DNA from: Frigidibacter mobilis
Lineage (GTDB): Bacteria; Pseudomonadota; Alphaproteobacteria; Rhodobacterales; Rhodobacteraceae
DNA length: 64,000 nt
Assembly: GCF_001620265.1 (NCBI RefSeq)
Contig: NZ_CP012661.1
Span: 3,038,001 to 3,102,000 of the forward strand
Direction of reading: 5' to 3'
A model generated the notes under the pieces. The model made no database searches. It was not told where the DNA came from and worked only from the letters and a program-made list of their open reading frames with translations. A program made the position numbers and the translations under genes. This document shows positions 28,064-37,129 of the stretch, piece after piece. Positions within the stretch are counted from its first letter, which is position 1. Each line of letters starts with the position of its first letter.

Positions 28064-29217
28064 GCAGGGAACTCTCGCAAGATGTCGCGCGCGATGATGT
28101 CACGGTGGATCTCTGACGTGCCTTCCCAGATCCGCTCCACCCGGACATCGCGCCACATCCGTTCGATGGGCCATTCCTTCGACACGCCCATCCCGCCCAG
28201 GATCTGCAGTGCATTGTCGGTCACGCGGCCTGCCATTTCCGACCCGAACAGGTTGACGATGGAGGCCTCGCGCTGCGACAAGGTGCCCGCTTCCAGCTTG
28301 GCGGCGCCGTCCAGCACCAGAAGCCGGGTTGCCTGAATGTCCACGGCCATGTCGGCCAGCTTGAAGGACGTGCCCTGAAAGGCGCCAATGGTCTTGCCAA
28401 ATGCCCGGCGGGTATTGGCATAGGTCGCGGCAATCTGCATGGCGCGTTCGGCAAGCCCCACCATGTTCGCGGCCAGCATGACCCGGCCCGAGAAGATCCA
28501 GTTCTTGGCAATGGCGAAGCCGCCACCCTCTTCCCCCAGGATATTGGCAGCCGGCACCTGGACATCTTGCAGCGCGATGGAGCAGGATTTGAAGCCGCGA
28601 TTGCCCAGCAGTTCCAGCGGGCTGACGGTGATGCCGGGCAGGTTTTTGTCCACCAGGAAGCAGGTGATGCGCTTTTGCGGCCCCTTGGGCGTGTCATCGA
28701 CGCCGGTCACGGCGAACAGGATGATGAAGTCGGCCACCATCGCCATCGTGATGAAGATCTTTTCGCCGTTGATGATGTAGTCGCCGCCGTCGCGCACCGC
28801 TTTCGTGGCAATCTGCCGGGCGTCGGACCCGGCGCCGGGTTCGGTCAGCCCGAAACACTCCCACCGCTCGCCCGAGATCACAGGTTTGAGGTAGGTTTCG
28901 ATCTGCTCGCCAGTGCAGTTCTTCAGGATCGGCGCCGGGCGGTTGCAGATGACCGACAGCGCGCGGGTCGTGCGCCCGAACTCCACCTCGGCCACGGCGC
29001 GCAGCGACTGGCCCAGCCCCCCACCGCCCAGATCCTCGGGCATGTTCATCGCATAATAGCCCGAGGCGATGGCCTTGGCCTTGATCTCGGCAAACAGCTC
29101 GGGCGGGACGGCGTCGGCCTTTTCGATCATCGCCTCATACGGCCTCAGTTCCGCTTCGACAAAGGCGCGCACGCCCTCGGCGACCATGCGTTGATCCTCG
29201 GTGTAGGAAAGCGACAT
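28060..29217 (-). CDS. Acyl-CoA dehydrogenase, EGT catalytic-base type
   Basis: A 385-residue acyl-CoA dehydrogenase and the first gene of the minus-strand operon. FAD-binding segments are CFGLTEPGAGSDAR and RRAFGKTIGAFQG. The C-terminus carries RIWEGTSEIHRDII with the catalytic glutamate in the usual short/medium-chain position. It therefore differs from the second dehydrogenase of the operon, and the two probably act on different intermediates. The 161-bp upstream region contains the inverted-repeat motif at 29252-29268 shared with the promoter at 33.9 kb. It overlaps the crotonase gene by ATGA. Confidence 0.92.
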   Translation of the reverse strand: MSLSYTEDQRMVAEGVRAFVEAELRPYEAMIEKADAVPPELFAEIKAKAIASGYYAMNMPEDLGGGGLGQSLRAVAEVEFGRTTRALSVICNRPAPILKNCTGEQIETYLKPVISGERWECFGLTEPGAGSDARQIATKAVRDGGDYIINGEKIFITMAMVADFIILFAVTGVDDTPKGPQKRITCFLVDKNLPGITVSPLELLGNRGFKSCSIALQDVQVPAANILGEEGGGFAIAKNWIFSGRVMLAANMVGLAERAMQIAATYANTRRAFGKTIGAFQGTSFKLADMAVDIQATRLLVLDGAAKLEAGTLSQREASIVNLFGSEMAGRVTDNALQILGGMGVSKEWPIERMWRDVRVERIWEGTSEIHRDIIARDILREFPA

Positions 29218-29251
29218 GAGCGGGGTCCTGTGCTGTGGGCTGGCGCCATTC

Positions 29252-29268
29252 GTTTCAATATTTGAGAC
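29252..29268. promoter_or_regulatory. Candidate IclR-type operator upstream of the minus-strand operon
   Basis: The 17 bases GTTTCAATATTTGAGAC form an imperfect inverted repeat (GTTTCA / TGAGAC). They match the motif at 33929-33945 at 13 of 17 positions. The site is 35 bp upstream of the first acyl-CoA dehydrogenase start. Assignment to the IclR regulator encoded nearby is inference. Confidence 0.5.
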
Positions 29269-29378
29269 GACGTTTTATTAGTTTGCCTGACCTGTCAATG
29301 AATGTTTAGGATGGAGCCGGGAAATTTCGGCCTTTGCCCCAAAATCGGGCAAAGGCCCCAAAGCGAGGGATCACGGGA

Positions 29379-29786
29379 ATGCCGCAGAAAATCACAAAGC
29401 ACATCAAGGACATGGTGGCCGAAGCTAATGCAGAGGTGACCACCATCACCGCTGCCGAAGCCATCGCCTTGCAGGGGCGCGAGGATGTGGTCTTCGTCGA
29501 CCTGCGCGATCCGCGCGAAGTGATGCGCGAGGGCAAGGTGCCGGGCGCCTTCTCTTGCCCGCGCGGGATGCTGGAATTCTGGATCGACCCGGAAAGCCCC
29601 TATGCCAAGCCGGTGTTCCAGGAAGACAAGACCTTCGTCTTCTACTGCGCATCTGGCTGGCGGTCGGCTCTGGCGACTAAGGCCGCGCAAGAGATGGGGC
29701 TTGCCCCGGTCGTCCATATCCGCACCGGCTTTGGTGGCTGGAAAGAGGCTGGCGGCAATGTCGAGACGGTTGCGCCCAAGGCGTGA
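29379..29786 (+). CDS. Rhodanese-like domain protein
   Basis: A 135-residue single-domain rhodanese homologue. The catalytic cysteine is Cys90 in the active-site loop FYCASGWRS; the domain also has VVFVDLRDPREV (CH2A motif) and GFGGWKEAGG near the end. Rhodaneses transfer sulfane sulfur, for instance from thiosulfate or persulfide. The six-residue loop fits the sulfurtransferase rather than phosphatase type. The ATG at 29379 is chosen for GAGGGA 9 bp upstream; a longer version from 29334 is possible. It lies between the divergent catabolic operon and the IclR gene, and could handle sulfur released by the C-S lyase-type enzyme, but that is conjecture. Confidence 0.88.
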   Translation: MPQKITKHIKDMVAEANAEVTTITAAEAIALQGREDVVFVDLRDPREVMREGKVPGAFSCPRGMLEFWIDPESPYAKPVFQEDKTFVFYCASGWRSALATKAAQEMGLAPVVHIRTGFGGWKEAGGNVETVAPKA

Positions 29787-29790
29787 CACC

Positions 29791-29844
29791 CTGCGGCCTT
29801 CTGCAACGCCGCCTGCCCTCCTGCGGCCTTGCAGAAGGCCGCAG
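29791..29844 (+). terminator. Competing hairpins after the rhodanese gene
   Basis: CTGCGGCCTT (29821-29830) pairs perfectly with AAGGCCGCAG (29835-29844) across a 4-base loop, giving a terminator-like stem without a real T tract. A second copy, CTGCGGCCTTCTGC (29791-29804), can pair with all 14 bases at 29831-29844 instead, which would disrupt the short stem. The two structures exclude each other. It may be a simple factor-assisted terminator or an attenuator ahead of the IclR gene. Confidence 0.5.
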
Positions 29845-29885
29845 GAACGTTTCATATCGCGCAAGTTGTACAGGAATGAAGTTAT

Positions 29886-30638
29886 ATGAGCGGCACCGTC
29901 GAAAAAGCACTCAAACTGCTTGAACTGCTGTCGAAGTATGACGGGCCGGTCCGCATGGCAGAACTGTCGCGCGCGGCGGACATGAACAAGAGCACGGCCT
30001 ACCGGATGCTCGAGGTCATGTCGCAGATGGGATATGTCACGCAGGACGAGCCCAACGGGCGCTACATGATGACGACCCGGATGTGGGAAATCGGCGTGCG
30101 GGCCTTTCAGCGCAATGACCTGCGGGTGGCCGCCCGGCCCTATCTGCAAGAACTGATGGAAAAGACCGAGGAAACCGCGATCCTGACTCGCCGCGACGGC
30201 TGCGATGTCATCATCGTGGAAAAGGTCGATTGCGCGCAGCAATTGCAGGCGATGGTGCCGCTTGGCAGCCGCTCGCCCATTCACGCATCTTCGTTCGGCA
30301 AAGCCTTCCTGATGGTAGAGCCGGCAGACCGGGTGAAGGCACTCGGGGCCGACCTCAAGCGCTTCACGGATCAGACCATTACCGATCTGGCAGCCCTGCA
30401 GGCCAATCTGGACAAGGCCCGCACCGAAGGCGCCGCGGTCGGCGTCAATGAGTATCGGGACGGTGTGGCGGGCGTGGCCGCCCCGGTGATCGGCACTGAC
30501 GGCGTGACCTATGGCGCCATCGGTATCAGCCTGCCCAGCTTTCGCCTGACCGACGGCGCGCGGCCGCGTTTCCTGACCGCGGTGTCGGAAGTGGCGCGGC
30601 GCTTTTCCGAGCAGATCGGCCATCGCCTGTCGGCCTGA
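29886..30638 (+). CDS. IclR-family transcriptional regulator
   Basis: A 250-residue IclR regulator. The N-terminal winged helix-turn-helix covers residues 1-60 (VEKALKLLELLSKYDG, then MNKSTAYRMLEVM as recognition helix). The GAF-like effector domain follows, with HASSFGKAFL and a C-terminal GVAAPVIG segment typical of the family. IclR proteins bind small acids and act as repressors or activators of catabolic operons. Its place between two divergent blocks of acyl-CoA enzymes makes it the obvious local regulator. A partial motif, GTTTCATAT, starts at 29849, 37 bp upstream of the gene, and may give autoregulation. Confidence 0.92.
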   Translation: MSGTVEKALKLLELLSKYDGPVRMAELSRAADMNKSTAYRMLEVMSQMGYVTQDEPNGRYMMTTRMWEIGVRAFQRNDLRVAARPYLQELMEKTEETAILTRRDGCDVIIVEKVDCAQQLQAMVPLGSRSPIHASSFGKAFLMVEPADRVKALGADLKRFTDQTITDLAALQANLDKARTEGAAVGVNEYRDGVAGVAAPVIGTDGVTYGAIGISLPSFRLTDGARPRFLTAVSEVARRFSEQIGHRLSA

Positions 30639-30662
30639 CGGCCTGACGGCCTGGCGCAGGCC

Positions 30663-32609
30663 TCAGCCGCGGTGATCGCGATACCAGGACGGACCACCGC
30701 GCCAAGCTGGCCAGCCATAGCCGTGCACCCAGATCACGTCGATATCCGAGGGGCGCTGGACGATGCCTTCCGCGATGATCTTGCCGGTTTCCTCCAGCAT
30801 CGGATCCAGCAGCCGTTGCAGCAGCGCCTCGGGGCCCAGCTGTGCCGCCGAGGCCTCCGCATCATGGCCGGCCTTTGCGCGAAAGCCAGCGATCAGGGCC
30901 AGGGCACCCTCTGACGACGACGCGCGCCCGGAGGCGTCGTAGTCGTAATAGCCAAGGCCATTCTTCCGGCCAAAGCGTCCCGCCTCGCAGAAGACTTCTT
31001 CCACGCTACGCCCGGCGCTGGTGTCCCTGTCCCAACCGACATCGAGCCCGGCAAGATCCGCCATGCGGAACGGCCCCATCGGCAGGCCGAAGGCTTCCAT
31101 CGCGCGGTCGATGTCATAGGGTGAGGCGCCTTGAAGCAACAGGCCCATCGCCGCCTGCTGGCGTCGCAGCAAGATGCGGTTGCCGACAAAGCCGGGGCAG
31201 TTGCCCACACAGACCGCAACCTTGCCGATCCGCTGCCCCAGCAGCATTACCGCGCGGATCACCGCGGGCGCCGTCTCTGCCGCCCTGACCACCTCCAGCA
31301 GCTTCATCACATGCGCGGGAGAGAAGAAATGCGTCCCCAGAACATGGGCGGGCCGGCGGGTCGCGGCGGCGATATCGTCAATGTTCAGAAAGGAGGTGTT
31401 GGTGGCCAGGATAGCCCCGGGCCGGGCGATGGCATCCAACTGCGAAAAGACAGCCTTCTTGACCGCCATCGATTCATACACAGCCTCGATCAGCAGATCG
31501 GCCGCGGACAGTGCGGCAAGGGCCGGTGCAAGCTGCAGCCGCGCAAGGGCGGCATCCCGGCCAGCCAGGCTGATCTTTCCACGCCGGACCGCGCCGTCCA
31601 GATTGCCGGCGATCAGGTCGCGGCCGCGCGCGAGGCGCTGGGCATCCGCATCATGCAGCAGCACGGTCAGGCCCGCTGCCAGCATCGCGGTGGCAATGCC
31701 GCTACCCATCGTGCCCGCCCCGACGATGCCGACGATTTCAATCGGCAGGTCCGCCGCCCCCTCGGGCAGCGCCGGCAGGTCCCGCAGCTTGCGCTCTGCC
31801 GCAAACAGATGGCGCAGGGCGGCCGATTGCGGGCCGCGCTCCAGCCGGTCGAACGCGGCGCGGCTTTGGCCGTCGAGCGGGGCAGCCGGGTCGAGGGCAG
31901 CCGCCTCGATCAGAGCCAGCGCCTCGGCCGGGGCGGCTTGCCCGCGCAGCCGGGCCCCTGTCGTCGCAGCCCAGCCGGCGATCCGGGCCGGAGCGTCGGG
32001 GTCCGGGCGTGCAGGCGGGCGGGTGGGCGGCGCGCCGGCCAGCCGGATTGCGGCTTCGGTCATCTCGCCCGCCGCAACCGCGTCGATCAGACCAAGGCGC
32101 AGCGCCTCCTCTGCCGGCACTTCGCGGCCCGACAGGCAGATGTCCAGCGCGGCCTCGGTGCCAGCAAGGCGGGTGACCGCCTCGATCCCGCCGCAGCCGG
32201 GAACAAGGCCCAGCCGGATCTCGGGCAGGCCAAGCCGCGTTCCCGGCGCGGCGATGCGGGCGGTTGCGGCCAGCGCGATTTCGAAGCCACCGCCCAAAAC
32301 CCTGCCGTGCAGCGCTGCGATGACGGGTTTTGGACTGGCAGCGATATCTGCCACCAGTTCCGGCAGGTCCGGGCGGGCAATCGGCCCGCCGAACTCGCGG
32401 ATATCTGCCCCCGACCACCCAGTCTTGCCGGCGCAGACCATGACGATCGCGGCAACCCCGGGCGCCGCAACCGCCTCTGCCAGGCCCCGCGCCATCCCCT
32501 GGCGGACCGAGGCGGACAGCAGGTTCAGCGGCGGGTTGTCGATGCGGATGACCAGCACGCGGCCGATCCGCTCGGCGGTGACGGTATCGGACAAGGGGGT
32601 GCGGGTCAC
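30663..32609 (-). CDS. Bifunctional enoyl-CoA hydratase/3-hydroxyacyl-CoA dehydrogenase
   Basis: A 648-residue fusion like FadB/FadJ and the peroxisomal multifunctional enzyme 1. The crotonase domain covers about 1-190 (HGRVLGGGFEIALAA, GLPEIRLGLVPGCGG). The NAD-binding domain starts near 290 with VGIVGAGTMGSGIA. The C-terminal dehydrogenase domains contain THFFSPAHVMKLLEVV and NCPGFVGNRI, with a second copy ending GPSWYRDHRG. It converts enoyl-CoA to (S)-3-hydroxyacyl-CoA and then to 3-ketoacyl-CoA. GTG at 32609 is used because AAGGAG lies 10 bp upstream. It follows the thiolase gene by 11 bp, so the pair completes a beta-oxidation cycle. Confidence 0.93.
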   Translation of the reverse strand: MTRTPLSDTVTAERIGRVLVIRIDNPPLNLLSASVRQGMARGLAEAVAAPGVAAIVMVCAGKTGWSGADIREFGGPIARPDLPELVADIAASPKPVIAALHGRVLGGGFEIALAATARIAAPGTRLGLPEIRLGLVPGCGGIEAVTRLAGTEAALDICLSGREVPAEEALRLGLIDAVAAGEMTEAAIRLAGAPPTRPPARPDPDAPARIAGWAATTGARLRGQAAPAEALALIEAAALDPAAPLDGQSRAAFDRLERGPQSAALRHLFAAERKLRDLPALPEGAADLPIEIVGIVGAGTMGSGIATAMLAAGLTVLLHDADAQRLARGRDLIAGNLDGAVRRGKISLAGRDAALARLQLAPALAALSAADLLIEAVYESMAVKKAVFSQLDAIARPGAILATNTSFLNIDDIAAATRRPAHVLGTHFFSPAHVMKLLEVVRAAETAPAVIRAVMLLGQRIGKVAVCVGNCPGFVGNRILLRRQQAAMGLLLQGASPYDIDRAMEAFGLPMGPFRMADLAGLDVGWDRDTSAGRSVEEVFCEAGRFGRKNGLGYYDYDASGRASSSEGALALIAGFRAKAGHDAEASAAQLGPEALLQRLLDPMLEETGKIIAEGIVQRPSDIDVIWVHGYGWPAWRGGPSWYRDHRG

Positions 32610-32620
32610 GGAGCGCTCCT

Positions 32621-33832
32621 TCAGAAAATCTCGATCAGGCCTGCCGCGCCCATGCCGCCGCCGATGCACATCGATACGACACCCCATCTGGCCCCGCGTC
32701 GCCGCCCTTCATACAACACATGTGCCGCCATGCGCGCGCCCGACATGCCATAGGGATGGCCCAGCGCAATGGCGCCGCCGTTCACGTTCAGCCGCTCCGG
32801 GTCAATCCCCAGCCGATCACGGCAGTAGAGCGCCTGCGAGGCGAAGGCCTCGTTCAGCTCCCACAGGTCGATATCGTCGATGGCCAGATCGAAGCGCCGC
32901 AACAGCGCCGGGATCGCAAAGACCGGGCCGATGCCCATCTCGTCCGGAGCGCATCCCGCGACCTCGACCCCGCGCAGCGTACCAAGCGGCGAGAGCCCGC
33001 GGCGGGACGCCTCTGCTGCCGACATCACGACCAGCGCGGCCGCACCGTCAGAAAGCTGGCTGGCATTTCCAGCAGTGACATGCGCACCCCGCGCGATCTG
33101 CTGGCCGCCTTGCAGCACTGGGGATAGCCGGGACAGATCGGCCAGCGTGGTGCCGGGACGGTTGCATTCATCGGCCGCGATCCGGCGATCCTGTGCCAGG
33201 ACCTCCCCGCTCTCGCGGTCCTTCGCCAGCTGGCGGACCTGCAGGGGAAAGGTCTCGGCCGCGAAACGCCCCGCCGCCTGTGCCGTGGCAGTGCGGGTTT
33301 GGGATAGCAATGCAAAATCATCTTGCGCGGCACGGCTCACGCCATAGCGCTCTGCCACAATCTCTGCCGTCTCGATCATCTGCATGTACAGCGCCGGGTG
33401 GCGCGCCACGAGGCCCGCGTCAGTGGCGCGGTGCTGGTTCATGTGGTCCGTCTGCACCACCGAACAGCTTTCGACACCGCCAGCCACGACGATTCCCGCC
33501 CCTTCGTTGCGCACCAGATGTCCGGCGAGGCCGAGCGCGACGAGGCCCGAGGCGCATTGCCGGTCCATCGCCATCCCCGGCACGGTGACGGGAAGCCCCG
33601 CCGCCAGCGCCGCCTGCCGCCCGATGTTGAAGCCGCTGGCGCCCTGCTGAAGCGCGCATCCCACAACGACATCCCGCACCGCAGCGCCGTCTTCGGGCGC
33701 AATCCCGGCGCGGCTCAGCGCCTCCCGAATCGCATGGCCTGCAAGCTGCTGGGGGGACGTGTCGTTGAAAGCGCCCCGATAGGCCTTGCCTATCGGGCTG
33801 CGCGCAGCACTGACAATCACGGCTTCGGTCAT
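32621..33832 (-). CDS. Acetyl-CoA acyltransferase (thiolase)
   Basis: A 403-residue thiolase of full length. The nucleophilic Cys93 is in DRQCASGL, the active-site asparagine and histidine are in [10 protein letters not shown] and [10 protein letters not shown], and the second cysteine is in [12 protein letters not shown]. It cleaves 3-ketoacyl-CoA with CoA to acetyl-CoA and a shortened acyl-CoA in the cytosol. It heads the fadB-like operon and is divergent from the MaoC-like gene at 34009, sharing a 176-bp control region with two inverted repeats. Confidence 0.94.
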   Translation of the reverse strand: MTEAVIVSAARSPIGKAYRGAFNDTSPQQLAGHAIREALSRAGIAPEDGAAVRDVVVGCALQQGASGFNIGRQAALAAGLPVTVPGMAMDRQCASGLVALGLAGHLVRNEGAGIVVAGGVESCSVVQTDHMNQHRATDAGLVARHPALYMQMIETAEIVAERYGVSRAAQDDFALLSQTRTATAQAAGRFAAETFPLQVRQLAKDRESGEVLAQDRRIAADECNRPGTTLADLSRLSPVLQGGQQIARGAHVTAGNASQLSDGAAALVVMSAAEASRRGLSPLGTLRGVEVAGCAPDEMGIGPVFAIPALLRRFDLAIDDIDLWELNEAFASQALYCRDRLGIDPERLNVNGGAIALGHPYGMSGARMAAHVLYEGRRRGARWGVVSMCIGGGMGAAGLIEIF

Positions 33833-33928
33833 GGCACCTTCTTCCCGATCAACTGTCTGTTCATCCGTCTCATTTTGCGCGTCGTCCTATCCCGGGCGCT
33901 GCATTGGGTCCTGTCGGAAGAGAAAAGC

Positions 33929-33945
33929 GTTTCACTATTCGGAAC
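33929..33945. promoter_or_regulatory. Candidate IclR-type operator between the thiolase and MaoC operons
   Basis: GTTTCACTATTCGGAAC, an imperfect inverted repeat (GTTTC / GGAAC), matches the site at 29252-29268 at 13 of 17 positions. It lies in the divergent promoter region, 97 bp from the thiolase start and 64 bp from the MaoC start, and could control both. Confidence 0.5.
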
Positions 33946-33949
33946 CATG

Positions 33950-33974
33950 TTGCAATTTTCAAAACGAAATGCAA
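33950..33974. promoter_or_regulatory. Second inverted repeat in the divergent promoter region
   Basis: TTGCA-ATTT at 33950-33958 is mirrored by AAAT-GCAA at the right end (33967-33974), with 8 of 9 positions pairing around an AT-rich centre. It lies 5 bp from the GTTTCA motif. It may be a binding site for the same or another regulator, or part of a promoter. Confidence 0.35.
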
Positions 33975-34008
33975 GTCTGGATGCCAAGCGAAGAAGGACG
34001 GATACAGC

Positions 34009-34842
34009 GTGGCCCTCGACCCCGACAAGATTTTCGACCATCGGTTCAGCGACAGATCCGGCAGCTTTCCGGCCCGTGATGCCATCCTTTACGCCCTGTG
34101 CTGCGGGGCTGGGCAAGATGGCGACCTGCGCTTCGTGCATGAAGACGGGCTCACGGTGCTGCCCAGCTTTGGCCAGAACCTGTGCTTCGATGACAGCTGG
34201 ATGGAACCCTCGGGGGTCGCTCTTGCGACGGTGGTTCATGGCGGGCTGGACCTGCGGATGCACCGCCCCCTGACGCCCGGTGCGGCGCTGACCGTGCGCC
34301 AGCGCATCGCCGGGCTGACCGACAAGGGCGAGGGGCGCCCCGCGCTGATCTTGCATCAGACCGATGTGCTGGAGCAAGGCGAGGTGCTGTTCACCTCGCT
34401 GTCGAACCTGTTCGTGATGGGCGGGGGCGGCTTCGGCGGCAGCCAGGGCGACACCTTCGAGATGATCCGCACGCCCGACCGTGCGCCGGACCGCACCAGC
34501 GTGCTTGCCACCCGCCCCGACAGCCCGCTTCTGTTCCGCCTGCTGGGCGACCAAAACCCGCTGCATGTGCGGCCAGAGGTGGCGCAGGCGGCCGGCTTTG
34601 CCGGACCGATCCTGCACGGCGCCAACACCTTCGGGATTGTCTGCCACACCCTTCTGGCCCTGTTCTGCGGCAGCGATGCGGCGCGGCTGACGCGCTTTGC
34701 CGCGCGGTTCAGCGGGCCGCTCTATCCCGGCGAGCGACTGGCGGTGTCTTGGTGGCTGGGCGAGGGTCGCGTGCAGTTCGCGGCGCGGTCGGTAGAGCGG
34801 GACAGCCCGGTCCTCGACGGCGGCCTGGCCGAGACCCGGTGA
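34009..34842 (+). CDS. MaoC-family double-hotdog (R)-specific enoyl-CoA hydratase-like protein
   Basis: A 277-residue double-hotdog protein like the hydratase part of multifunctional enzyme 2. The N-terminal hotdog has VVHGGLDLRMHRPL; the C-terminal one has the hydratase-2 motif LLGDQNPLHVRPEVAQAAGF followed by PILHGANTFG, with the catalytic Asp and His present. It should hydrate trans-2-enoyl-CoA to the (R)-3-hydroxyacyl-CoA, opposite to the crotonase route. The GTG start at 34009 is preceded by AAGGA. It is the first gene of the plus-strand operon, 4 bp ahead of the molybdoenzyme. Confidence 0.87.
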   Translation: MALDPDKIFDHRFSDRSGSFPARDAILYALCCGAGQDGDLRFVHEDGLTVLPSFGQNLCFDDSWMEPSGVALATVVHGGLDLRMHRPLTPGAALTVRQRIAGLTDKGEGRPALILHQTDVLEQGEVLFTSLSNLFVMGGGGFGGSQGDTFEMIRTPDRAPDRTSVLATRPDSPLLFRLLGDQNPLHVRPEVAQAAGFAGPILHGANTFGIVCHTLLALFCGSDAARLTRFAARFSGPLYPGERLAVSWWLGEGRVQFAARSVERDSPVLDGGLAETR

Positions 34843-34846
34843 CACA

Positions 34847-37129
34847 ATGGCCCTGACGCTGAGCCATTGGGGGCGCGCGGTTCCGGTTGTCAGGGATGGC
34901 CGGCTGGTGGCGATGGACATGCCGGCAGATGACCCGAACCCATCGCGGATCAGCGAGAACATCGTAGACGCCGTGACCAGCCCCGTGCGGATCGTGCAAC
35001 CGATGGCGCGCAAGGGCTATCTGGCCGGCGATGGCGGCGCCGCGCGCGGGGAAGACAGCTTTGTCGCGGTCTCCTGGGACAAGGCGGTATCGCTGCTGGC
35101 CGCCGATCTGCAGGCGATCATTGCCCGGCATGGCAATGAGGCGATCTTTGGCGGATCCTATGGCTGGGCCAGCGCCGGGCGCTTTCATCATGCACAAAGC
35201 CAGATCCACCGCTTCCTGAACCTTGCCGGGGGGTATGTGCGGTCGGTCAACACCCACAGCCACGCCGCGGCAGAGGTGGTCCTGCCGCATCTGATCGGCA
35301 GCCAGGACGGTATGGCCGACAACCAGACCCCTTGGGAGTTGATCGTCAACCATACCGAGCTGTTCGTGGCCTTTGGCGGGCTGCCCGCCCGCAACGCGCA
35401 GGTCAGCGCCGGCGGGGTCAGCCGCCACCTTGTGCCGGACCAGCTGCGCGCGGCCCGGGAAGCTGGGACGCAGTTCGTGAACATCAGCCCCCTGCGCGAC
35501 GACATGGCCCCGGAACTGGGCGCCGACTGGATGGCGCCACGGCCCAATACCGATGTGGCGCTGATGATGGGCCTTGCCCATGTGCTGGAGGTGGAGGGAC
35601 TGGCGGACGGCGCCTTTCTGGACCGCTTCACGACCGGTTACGGCAGGTTCCGCGATGCCCTCCTGGGCCGCGACGGCGGCGCCGAGAAAACGCCCGAATG
35701 GGCCGCCGCGATCACCGGCCTTCCCGCAGAGCGCATCCGCAGCCTTGCCCGCAAGATGGCGGCACGGCGCACCATGATCTCTTGCGCATGGTCGCTGCAA
35801 CGCGCCGATCATGGCGAGCAGGCGATCTGGATGACCATCACGCTGGCCGCGATGCTGGGCCAGATCGGCCTGCCCGGCGGCGGTTTCGGTACCGGATACT
35901 CTGCCGCGAACCGGGTGGGCAATTCGCCCCTGCCCTTCGCCTGGCCGGCCTTCCCGCAGCTCCGCAATCCGGTGCAGCGCTTCATCCCGGTCGCGCGGCT
36001 GGGGGATATGCTGGAGCATCCGGGCGCAGAGTTCGACTATGACGGCGCCCGCTACACCTACCCCGATATCGAAATGATCTGGTGGGCCGGGGGCAATCCC
36101 TTCCACCACCAGCAAGACCTGCGCCGCCTGCACCGCGTGTGGAAAAAACCGACGCTGGTGGTTGTGCAGGAACCGTTCTGGAACGGCATCGCCCGCCACG
36201 CCGATATCGTGCTGCCCTGCACGCTGAGCATAGAGCGGAACGATCTGGGCATCGCCAAGGCCGAACCGCATCTGATCGCCATGAAACAGGCAGTCCAGCC
36301 ACCGGGGCAGACGCTGAACGACTATGATATCCTGGCGCGGATCGCGGGCGAGATGGGCTTTGGCGAGGCCTTCACCGAGGGCCGGGACGAGATGGGCTGG
36401 CTGCGCGACCTTTATGACCGCGGCGTCAGCGCCGCGGCACCGCATGGCTACAACCTGCCGGATTTCGACAGTTTCTGGCAGGCTGGCGAGTACCTGTTCG
36501 AGCAGCGCGTCACGCCCAAGGCACTGATGCAGGATTTCCGCCGCGACCCCGCCGCGCATCCGCTGCCCACCCCCTCGGGCAGGATCGAGATCGGGTCCGA
36601 CCGGGTGGCCGGCTTCGGCTATGACGATTGCCCGGGGCTGCCGACATGGTTCGAGCCGGCTGAATGGCTGGGCAATGCTCCCGCAGGCGGGCTGCACCTG
36701 ATCTCCAACCAGCCCTCGCGCAAACTGCACAGCCAGCTCGACCAGGGCAGCTGGTCACGCGCCGGCAAGGTCATGGGGCGTGAGCCGGCGCGGCTGCACC
36801 CGGTCGAGGCCGAAAGGCGCGACATCCGGGAGGGCGACGTGATCTTGCTGCGGTCGGCGCGCGGCAGTTGCCTTGCCGGCGCGATTGTCAGTGCAGATGT
36901 GGCGATGGGTGTGATCCAGATGTCCACCGGCGCCTGGCTGGACCTGGATGACGCGGGGCTGGACCGGCACGGCAATGTCAATGTGCTGACGCTGGACAAG
37001 CCGACCTCGCGCCTTGCGCAGGGGCCGACTGCCCATACCACCATCGTTTTTGCGGAACGGTTCGAAGGTAGCCCGCCAGCGGTGCGTGCCTTCGAACCGC
37101 CCGTCATTGAAGAGCAGGAGAAGACATGA
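34847..37129 (+). CDS. BisC/TorA-like molybdopterin oxidoreductase (biotin sulfoxide reductase-like)
   Basis: A 760-residue molybdopterin-guanine-dinucleotide enzyme of the DMSO-reductase family, BisC/TorZ branch. It has no N-terminal Cys motif for an Fe-S cluster and no twin-arginine signal, as expected for cytosolic BisC. The segment GGSYGWASAGRFHH (residues 102-115) corresponds to the region bearing the serine ligand of molybdenum. Later motifs are WWAGGNPFHHQQDL, VVVQEPFWNGIARHADIVLP and the C-terminal cofactor-binding LISNQPSRKLHSQLD. BisC reduces biotin sulfoxide and methionine sulfoxide. Here it lies in an operon of acyl-CoA enzymes and overlaps the SDR gene by ATGA, so an S-oxide of the pathway substrate is plausible. 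Confidence 0.88.
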   Translation: MALTLSHWGRAVPVVRDGRLVAMDMPADDPNPSRISENIVDAVTSPVRIVQPMARKGYLAGDGGAARGEDSFVAVSWDKAVSLLAADLQAIIARHGNEAIFGGSYGWASAGRFHHAQSQIHRFLNLAGGYVRSVNTHSHAAAEVVLPHLIGSQDGMADNQTPWELIVNHTELFVAFGGLPARNAQVSAGGVSRHLVPDQLRAAREAGTQFVNISPLRDDMAPELGADWMAPRPNTDVALMMGLAHVLEVEGLADGAFLDRFTTGYGRFRDALLGRDGGAEKTPEWAAAITGLPAERIRSLARKMAARRTMISCAWSLQRADHGEQAIWMTITLAAMLGQIGLPGGGFGTGYSAANRVGNSPLPFAWPAFPQLRNPVQRFIPVARLGDMLEHPGAEFDYDGARYTYPDIEMIWWAGGNPFHHQQDLRRLHRVWKKPTLVVVQEPFWNGIARHADIVLPCTLSIERNDLGIAKAEPHLIAMKQAVQPPGQTLNDYDILARIAGEMGFGEAFTEGRDEMGWLRDLYDRGVSAAAPHGYNLPDFDSFWQAGEYLFEQRVTPKALMQDFRRDPAAHPLPTPSGRIEIGSDRVAGFGYDDCPGLPTWFEPAEWLGNAPAGGLHLISNQPSRKLHSQLDQGSWSRAGKVMGREPARLHPVEAERRDIREGDVILLRSARGSCLAGAIVSADVAMGVIQMSTGAWLDLDDAGLDRHGNVNVLTLDKPTSRLAQGPTAHTTIVFAERFEGSPPAVRAFEPPVIEEQEKT

